Assembly: GCA_964390805.1 (NCBI GenBank)
Contig: CAYMKL010000088.1
Location: 1-30,150, forward strand
DNA: 30,150 nt
Reading direction: 5' to 3'
Origin: CAYMKL01 sp964390805
GTDB taxonomy: Bacteria > Chloroflexota > Anaerolineae > VGOG01
Both the position numbers and the translations under genes were made by a program. A model generated the notes under the pieces. That model did no database searches. It worked only from the letters and a program-made list of their open reading frames with translations, and was not told the origin of the DNA. Positions 9,601 to 18,600 of the stretch are shown piece by piece. Numbering within the stretch: the stretch's first letter is position 1; each line of letters opens with the position of its first letter.

Positions 9601-12600
9601 GCTAGGGCGTGACGTGACTTTGGATGAGCCGAACTACCCCTACTGGTCCGCGATAGACCTGACAGGTCTCCAAGACCTGTCAGGTCTGACAGCAGCCGGC
9701 GACGTGAACGGCGACGGCCTCGACGACCTGCTCATCGGCACCGCCGGTGCGGGGGGCAAAGCCTACCTGCTGTTGGGCGAGGCTGGGGCGTGGTGGGAAA
9801 CCGTGCCGCTGGCCGACAAGGCTGCTGCCGTCATCGCCGCCGCCGGCGCGCGCCTGAGCGGTGTGGGCGACATGGATGGCGACCAATACGACGAGTTCGT
9901 GGTCGTTGATGATACCACAGTCTACCTGTTTGAAGGGCAGGGTTTCTTCGCCACCTACGCCGGGGAGTCCCTAGAACTGAGCGACGCCATCGCGACTTTC
10001 GGTAGCGTAGAAACCCGGCCGGAAGTAGCCGCGCTGGGCGACGTGAATGGCGACTCTCTGACTGACTTCATCTACGCCGATGGGGACCAGCCCAAGTTGG
10101 TCTTTGGCGAAACGAACCGAAATTGGACGACGCAAGCTCTCAGCTTCACGCCAGCGGCGTCTGGCTTCCTGGCCGCCCCTGGCGACGTGGACGACGACGG
10201 CCTGGCGGATATCCTTGTGGGCAACGCCGAGGACAATGCCTACCTGATCCTGGGCAAAGACACCTCCGAGGTCAAAGCGACCCTGACCGATGTGCGGGCG
10301 GCCGCTTCCACTCTCCACGCCGCCGGCGCCGACCTTAACAGCGACGGCTCCTCCGACTTGCTGCTGGTGCCGGGTACGCTGGGCATGGGGGCGATGGGCG
10401 TGCTGAGCTACGGTCAGACGTCCCACGTTGACCCGTCCGCGCTGCCGCTGGCGGCGAGCAAGAAGACGCCAGGGGTTTCCCAACGCGTTATGGCCTTGCA
10501 GGGCGTCACCCACACTGTGGATGACGACGGCGGGGCCGACTTCGTCAGCATTCAGGACGCAGTGACGGCAGCCAACGACGGCGATACCATCAACGTGGAG
10601 CCGGGCGCCTATACCGGTTTCACCGTGGGCGGCGTGAACGACTTGACCATCTCCGGCGAGCACCCCGACGCGGTCTTCGTGGATGGGGGTGGCGGTGTCG
10701 CCGTCACCATCCAAAACGCCACCGGGGTCACGCTGAACAATCTCACCATCCGCAATGCCAGCGACGCCGTATACCTGGCCAACGCCGGCGTCGGAGGCTA
10801 CGATAACCAATCTCTAGTAACCAATATCCAATATCTATTGATCTACGACTTCACCTCCAATGCCCTGGCCATGGACCGCGTCAGCACGGCGCGCCTCACC
10901 CGCTGCACCCTGGCGGGAGCGGGAAACCACATTGAACTCTACGGCGCTCCGGATTCGGCGATGGACGCCAGTTGGAGCACCGTCTCGACGGACAGCCGCA
11001 CCGCCACCAGCGCGGACGGCGGCATCTTCGCCGACAGCGACGAGATCTACTTCGTGGACGACAGCGGGCAGATGGACATCTACAATCCCGGCACCGACGT
11101 CTGGAGATCCCTGGCCGAGGCGCCGTCAGGCCTCCACGCCGACGTCACCGCTGACGAAAGCGGGCACCTGTGGGCTTTGCGGCAGGATCCGTCCAGCGGC
11201 TTCGACGGCCCGGTTTACGACATCGCCTACGTCAGCGCCAACGAGGTCTACGTCGGCGGTGATTTCCAGCACGCCGGCGATGTGGAGACACCGTACATCG
11301 CCCAATGGAATGGCAGCGGGTGGCAGGCGGTGTTCCGCTACGATGGTTGGGTCCCCGACGGCGCCGTCTACGCCCTCGAGGTTGACAGCGACCAGATCTA
11401 CGCCGGCGGCGCCTTCGGTCTCCGCTACCTGCCCCTGACAGATCCCTTCCCCGACTGGCAGAACTGGGGCGACATCTCAGGAGGAGGCGCGGTGTACGCC
11501 ATAGCCGTGTCTGGGAGTGACGTCTGGGTCGGCGGTAGTTTCAATGACATCGGTGGTATCCCGGCGCACAAACTCGCCAAGCGCCAGAGCGGCACCTGGA
11601 AGCTGGCGGGGGCCAAGCGAGCCAACTGTAACGGGATTCGAGGCAGCCACGTTTCGGCTCTGGTGAAAAAGGACGACCGCCTTATTGTGGGAGGGCACTT
11701 CGATGGAGTGGAGAGTTCCTACTACAGCCCGAAATGCTACGTCAGTGACGAGGCCAATCTGGCCAGAGTATGGTGGGGCAGCGCCGGGAACGCCTCCAAG
11801 CTGCAGGACTACAACATAAACGAGACAGGGCACGTCTACGCCCTTGAGGTCGTTGGGGACAACATCGTGGTCGGCGGCGACTTCTACAGTCTCTGGTGTC
11901 AAGAGGACGATGAGGGCCGTGGATGGTGTGGTGGTGGTGGGCGGGCCAGGAACCTGGCTATCCTGGAGCCTGACGGAGACTGGTCGGTGCCTAGCTACCT
12001 GAAGACCAACTCTCCGCCAGTGCGGGCACTGGAAGTTGCTGGGAATCACCTCTACATCGGCGGCGATTTCACGCAAGTGGGGGGGACTGCCATTGACCGA
12101 GTGGCTTACTACGACAACTTCCCCGGTGGGGGAGGCGCCTGGCATTCCCTGGGTGATGGCGTCAACGACAGCGTGCGTGCCATCGTTCACAGTGGCGGCC
12201 ACACCTACATCGCCGGTACGTTCACCCTGGCAGGGGATGACGCGGCCTTCCGCTTTGCCCACTGGGATGGAGGGCAGTGGGTCGGGCTGAGTGAGCAGGC
12301 GTTCTACGAGTACGACGGCGCCTGGCACGCCCGATCCATTCTCCCCGACTTCGTGGGGGCGGGTGCTTCCATCGTCAGCGATGAGAACGGTCTCCTGTAC
12401 GCCGTTCCCGGCAGCGGATCGAGTGAGTTGTATCAATATACTATCAGCAGCGATACCTGGGCCAAGAAAGCCCCCATGCCGGGCGGCCTGGGCGCTGGCG
12501 GCGGGCTGGCCCTTCGACCAGGCTCAGGACAGGCCTGGACTGGTGACCATCTGTTCGCTCTGGCTGGCGGCGACAGCCGCGATCTCTACCGCTACGATCC

Positions 12601-15600
12601 CGCCGAAGACACGTGGGACACGCGGGCGGCGATTCCGGCGTGGGGGCCGGTCGTCGGCGTGGGCGGTGAGGTGATCTGGGACGGACGGGATTGGCTCTAC
12701 GTCCTGGCTGGCGGCAATGGCACGGACTTCCTCCGCTACCACATCCACGCCGACCAGTGGGAAGACTTGCAGAACACAAGCAGCGTCGTCAACCTGGGCG
12801 GCGGGCTGGTGCGCATCGGCCAGAACGTGTACGGCGTCCCCGGCGGTGGCCAAGTGTTGTGGAGCTACGATCCGGTCGCCATCTACCCGGAGAAGCTCAC
12901 CCTGGACCACGTGGCGGTCATCGCACCGGAGACAGCGTCCGCTTCTACCTGGATCAACCTGGCCGACCTGGTGGTCTGGCCCGACGACTTCGTGGTCGGC
13001 GGGGCGGACAACACCTGGATCGGGCGCAGCGGCATAGCTTGGTCGCCAGAGCCGGTCCTCGACGGCAGCGCGGAAATCACCCACGACGACGCGCGGGTGC
13101 TGGATCTGAACCGCGATGTGTACCGCGTGGGCACGGGCACCAAGCTGGACGGCGGCTACCACACCTACCGACCCGACGCCATCGTCGCCGGGGATGGCAG
13201 CGAAGAGTTCACCAGCCTTCAGGATGCCATCGCTAGTAGTGCCAACCGCGTCCTGATCCGCCCCGGCACCTATCAGGAGAACTTGTACCTGATCAGCGGC
13301 GTGGAGGTCGTCGGCGACAGCGCTGACCTGGTTATCCTGGAACCGGAGGCCGGCAGCACGGATCCGTTGGTTCGCGCCGAGGGTGTGGTGGGTACGAAGC
13401 TGATGATGCTAACCCTAAATGGCGCCGGCAGCGGCGTGGATGGTCTGAGCGTGGAAGACGGCACCCAATACGTCGTCGCGAAGCAGAACATCATCCGAGG
13501 CACGGACACCGCCATCAGCACAACGGGCGGCGATACCGCGCTGGAGGTGGTCAACAACACCATCGTCTATAACGTCAACGGAGCGGTTGCCAGCGATTGC
13601 GCGCCCGTGGACGTGCGCAACACCATCTTCGCCCATCACAGCGGTACCGGTCTGACCTACGATGGGTGCGCCACTCAGAAGTTGCACAAGTACAACCTGT
13701 ACTGGAGCAACACGGCCGACCTCAGCCCGAACGACCCAGGGGCTGGCGAGCTGTTCCTGGATCCCCTGTTCGTGAATCCAGGCGACCCATCTCACGATTA
13801 CCACACCCTGGATGGATCGCCCGTGATTGACGCTGGCGACCCCGGCGATCCACCGCCTCCGGGGGCCGGCGCGCGGGTGGACATCGGCTACATTGACCAG
13901 AATCGGGCCGGGCTGTACGTGGACGACGATTACTGCCCCACCTGCGTCAACGACGGGTTGTCCTGGGGCGTGGACGCCTTCGCCAACATCCAGGACGCTC
14001 TGGACAAGGCCGACGACAACATCCACGACCTGAAGGGGCTGCGCTACACCGTCGGCATCGCCGCCGGCACTTACACCGAGGTCATCACCGTCCCCAGCTA
14101 TGTACGACTGATGGGCGCTGGCCCAGAGGAGACGGTCATTGACGCCCATGCCATCAATGAAGCTGTGGTCACCTTCGACGGGGTGGTAGAGTCCGAGATC
14201 ACCGGCTTCGCCATACGGGCTTACACGAACACCACCGCCATCAACGTCACCGGCGCCGCCAACAACATCCTCATCACCCGCAACGTCATCGAAACGTGGA
14301 ACAGAACCAGCACCGAGTCGGCCGTGGCCTTCAGTGGCCGGGCCACCGGAGTGGTGACGTTCAACACCTTCATCTCCCACACTGGCGATCGCGGTTATAG
14401 TTGGCCCGTGGAGCAGAGAGACAACGGCGTCTCCATCTCCGGAGTGGGGACCTGGGTGGCCGTTGAAAACAACATCTTCAGCGGGGCGCTTAACTACAGG
14501 CAGTCCGGATGTGACAACTTCTACGAGGGACATTTCTATGGCTTGCACACGCTGGACTTTGGGCAGATCTTCAACGGCTACAACCTGCACCGCAACAAGG
14601 TAGATTATCGAGACGACGCCAATACTGGCCTGTCGGAGGGGCCAGGCGACCTGCGGTACAGCAACCCATGCTTTGAGTACGGTACCTATTATCACCTGGA
14701 GCCTGCTTCCCAGGCCCGGGACGCTGCCTCGCCCTACGCCGAGGTTCTGCCCGGCGGCGGTGAGCGCGCCGACTTGGGCTACCACGAGCTGACGGCCACG
14801 CCCGCCACCGTGTTCCTGGGACGGGAGGACGTCTCCTCCGCTACGGGCAACTCCGGAGTGACCCAGGTCGAGGTCGGCTTCAGCCAGGTTAGCGACCCCG
14901 ATAGCGCGGTCGCCGATACCCTGCCTTCGAGCTGGACGGTGGTCACACTGGACTCGCCGGACGAGACGCTGACCTACTGGCAGACCAGCTACGTGCCCAC
15001 CCAGCAAAGCCTCTATCGCTTCTACAGCCGCGCGGCAGACGTGGCGACGAATGAGGAGGGGGACGAGCAGGATTGGTACGATGGCGCATTCGTGACCGAC
15101 AGCACCCTGCCCGTCGTCGCCTGGACGTCACCGGCCAACGGGTCGTTCGTAAGCTCACCACTCGAGTTACGAGCGGAAGTGTACGACTACGCCGCCGGTG
15201 CCTTCAGCGTCGCGGACTTCTACTTCAAGGTGGACGGCAATGAGGTGCAGGCAGAGTGGGCGGCCGATCCGTGGGATGAGGAGAGCCAGCAACCGCGCAC
15301 CTTCCGCGCCTGGGTCAATCTGGGCGCCGGGTCCCACAGCGCCTTTGCTGTGGCTACGGATCGAGCCGGCAACGAGGGGCAGAGCAGCTCCGTGAACTTC
15401 ACCGTGTCTGGCTCAGCCGGCACAGACGGCACAGCACCGATCTTGACCATCCTTTCGCCAACCGAGGGCGGCTGGTTCACCAGCGTGGTAGAGTTCTCAG
15501 GCACGGTAGCGGATAACTTCGGAGGAACAGGCGTCGCGGCGGTAGAGGTCAGCCTGGACGGCGGGTTCACCTGGCAGCCGGCCACTGTGGACGGCGCCAA

Positions 15601-18600
15601 TTGGGAATTGACCTGGGAAGCGCCCGAGGGTGAGGAGTACATCAGCTATCCGGCCTGGGTGCGCGCCCGAGATCAGGCCGGCAATTCCACCATGCAGGCG
15701 CGGACCTTCTCCATAGACAACGTGCCCCCCAATGGGCCCGACGTCACGGAGTTCAAGGCCATCGCGATTTTCCCCCCGCTGGAGAAGGACGCACCGCCGG
15801 GCACGCACCTGGACATGCCTATGAACCTCCGAATCACCTGGCGCCCGCCCGTGGATGGCAGCGGTGTCGCTACAACCCTGATCGCTGTGGATCAGATGAC
15901 CGACACCTTGCCCACCGACAACCTGGGGGTGCTGACCACGACCATTCGTTCTCTGTCTGGAGCTGGCGACTGGTACGTCCACCTGGCGGTTGAGGACCTG
16001 GTCGGCAACCAGTTTGTCCGCCACTACGGGCCCTGGCACGTGGGCACCTTCTTGGACTTGACCACAGAGCTCCAAGACAAGGTCCAAACCATCGTGGTAG
16101 ATGGCCAGATAGACTTAGACCTGGCCGTGGAAGAGTGGCACGACTTCGGTTGGGAGTGGGGCATCTTCGAGCTCATGGATGACTTCAGCCCGGCATCAGT
16201 GCTAGACTGGCTAGGCCCACAGCGCCAGTTCGTCACCTGGGATGGCAACAACCTCTTCATGGGCTGGAGCGGGGCTTGGTGGGAGCTGGACGGCGACCTG
16301 TGGATCTATCTGAACGCGCAAACCCTCGGCACCACTCAGCTCGTGACCGACGTGACCGGGTGCCTGGCATTGCCCTTCGAGGCTGACTACGCCATCCACA
16401 TAACCAGCCCCACCGAGGGCACACTTTGGGAATGGGATGGCGTCGCTTGGACAGACACGGGGGGAACTGACTGGGAGTTTGCCCAGGGAGACAGCGGCGA
16501 CACTGAAATCCGCATGGAGCTGGATATGTCGTCTGTCTCTGCCTATGAGCTGGGGTTGATCTCCTTTGCCGTGGATGATGAAGGCGAGCCCTGGGCCATC
16601 TTCCCCACCACCAACTCTCTCGAAGAGCTGTGCTCTGAATCCTACCTGTGGGTGTGGGATTGGCTTACCGGCGACATCACCGATCCCAGCGAGGGCCAGC
16701 CCGTGAGCCTGGATGCGCTGGTCTCAGTGAGCAGCCCGCAGGCACCCAATGGCGCCTGGTGTCCGGGCGGCGAACTGGAGTACGTGATCACTTTGAATAA
16801 CCTGGAGAACGAAGTCATCGCCGAGCTGCTGATGGCGCTGGACCTATCCGCCAGTCCTGGAATGAGCTTCGAATCCGAGGAGGGAGCCGCTGACGAAAGC
16901 CCTGATCCGGATCCGGCGGGCGACACGTGGATGCTGCTCGTCCCCTCCATAGAGACCGATGCTTCGCATACCATCACTATCACTGGGCGGCTGGACACCG
17001 ATCTCAGCGGGATCTCCACGGTAGGCGTCTTCGGTGATCTAAGGCTGTTCGACGCCTTCTTGGAGGAGATGGGCATTAGCCTGGGTCAGGTGGGCCTCAG
17101 CCACAAAGTGGATAGCCAGGCGCCCACAGTGCAGATTGCCACGACCCCAGGGCAGATGATCGGCACCGGCCCGCAGACTGTGTTCGGCACCGCCGACGAT
17201 GGCACGGGCAGCGGAGTGGACAGCGTCGAAGTCAGCGTGGACGGCGGCAGCACGTGGAGTCAGGCTACCGGCACCATGAACTGGGCGGCGACCATCACCG
17301 TGCCAACGGAGGCCATTACCGTGGAAGTCCGCGCCAGGGCCGCCGACGCCTGCGGCGTGACCGGGGGCGAAGATGTGGCGATCTTCGATGTGGACACCAA
17401 CGCGCCTACCGTGACCGTCGTTCCACCACAATACGTCACCGGCATCTCTGACAACCTGGGCGGCACGACCTCCGACGTCGAGGGGGACGTGGCCCAGGTG
17501 GAAGTGCAATTCGACGACGAGACCGCCGCCTGGAAGTCCGGCCAGGTGTACTCGCCCGATGCGAGTGGCACTCAGAACTGGAACTACACCTGGCATCTGC
17601 CGGTGGAGGACTGCGTGGCGCATACCGTGCGGGCCCGCGCCGCCGACACCGCCGGCAACTTGACGGTTAGCGGCTGGGTCACGGTCACTGTGGACAACGT
17701 GCCGCCATCGGTGGACGTCACCCAGGTGCTGACGGAGGTGTGGCAGCAGGACCCCAGCGATCCCGTGGTGTTGGAGGGCTCCGCCGGTGATGGCTGCGAT
17801 GTGGACAACCTGGAAGTCATCGTCTACGCCCCCGATGCTACCTCTTACCGGGACGCGGTGAGCTGGAATGGGAGCAACTGGGAGTACGCGCCGGACTTCG
17901 ACAGTCGGGACGCCGGCGAGTACGTGCTCCGTGTGGAGGCCACCGATTTGGCTGGCAACATTACCTTGGAAGGCCCGTTCGACCTGCTCGTCAAAGAGGG
18001 CGCGCCACCCAGCAACGATCCGCCCGTGGCAGTGGACGACGGTGCCACGGTAGCCGAGGGCGGCACAGTCACGGAGCTGGACTCGGCTGAGACTAGTGTG
18101 CTGGCCAACGACAGCGATCCGGAGAACGACAATCTGACGGTGACCACCACGCCGGTTAGTAGTCCGAGCCATGGCAGCCTGACGCTCAACGACGACGGCA
18201 CCTTCAGCTACACCCACGATGGGAGCGAGACCACCAGCGACAGCTTCACCTACGAGGTGTGCGACGACGGCAGCCCGTCAGAGTGTGCCACCGCCATGGT
18301 GAATATCACCGTCACGCCGGTCAATGACCCACCCGTCGCCAACGACGACAGCGCCGAGACGGACGAGGACACCCCTGTCACCATCAACGTGCTGGGCAAC
18401 GACACCGATGTGGACGAGGACACTCTCAGCGTGGACTCCGTCACCCAGCCGAGCAACGGCACGGTGACCAACAACACCACAGACGTTAGCTACGCGCCTG
18501 CGGCGGACTACTGCGGTGACGACAGCTTCACCTACACGGCCAGCGATGGCAACGACGGCACGGACACGGCCACAGTGAGCGTCTCCGTTGAGTGCGTGAA

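Noticed and set aside
13415..15007. Long antisense open frame (530 codons) opposite the giant gene
   Set aside because: It is a composition shadow of a GC-rich coding strand; no ribosome-binding site or recognisable domain, and the plus frame has clear domains throughout.
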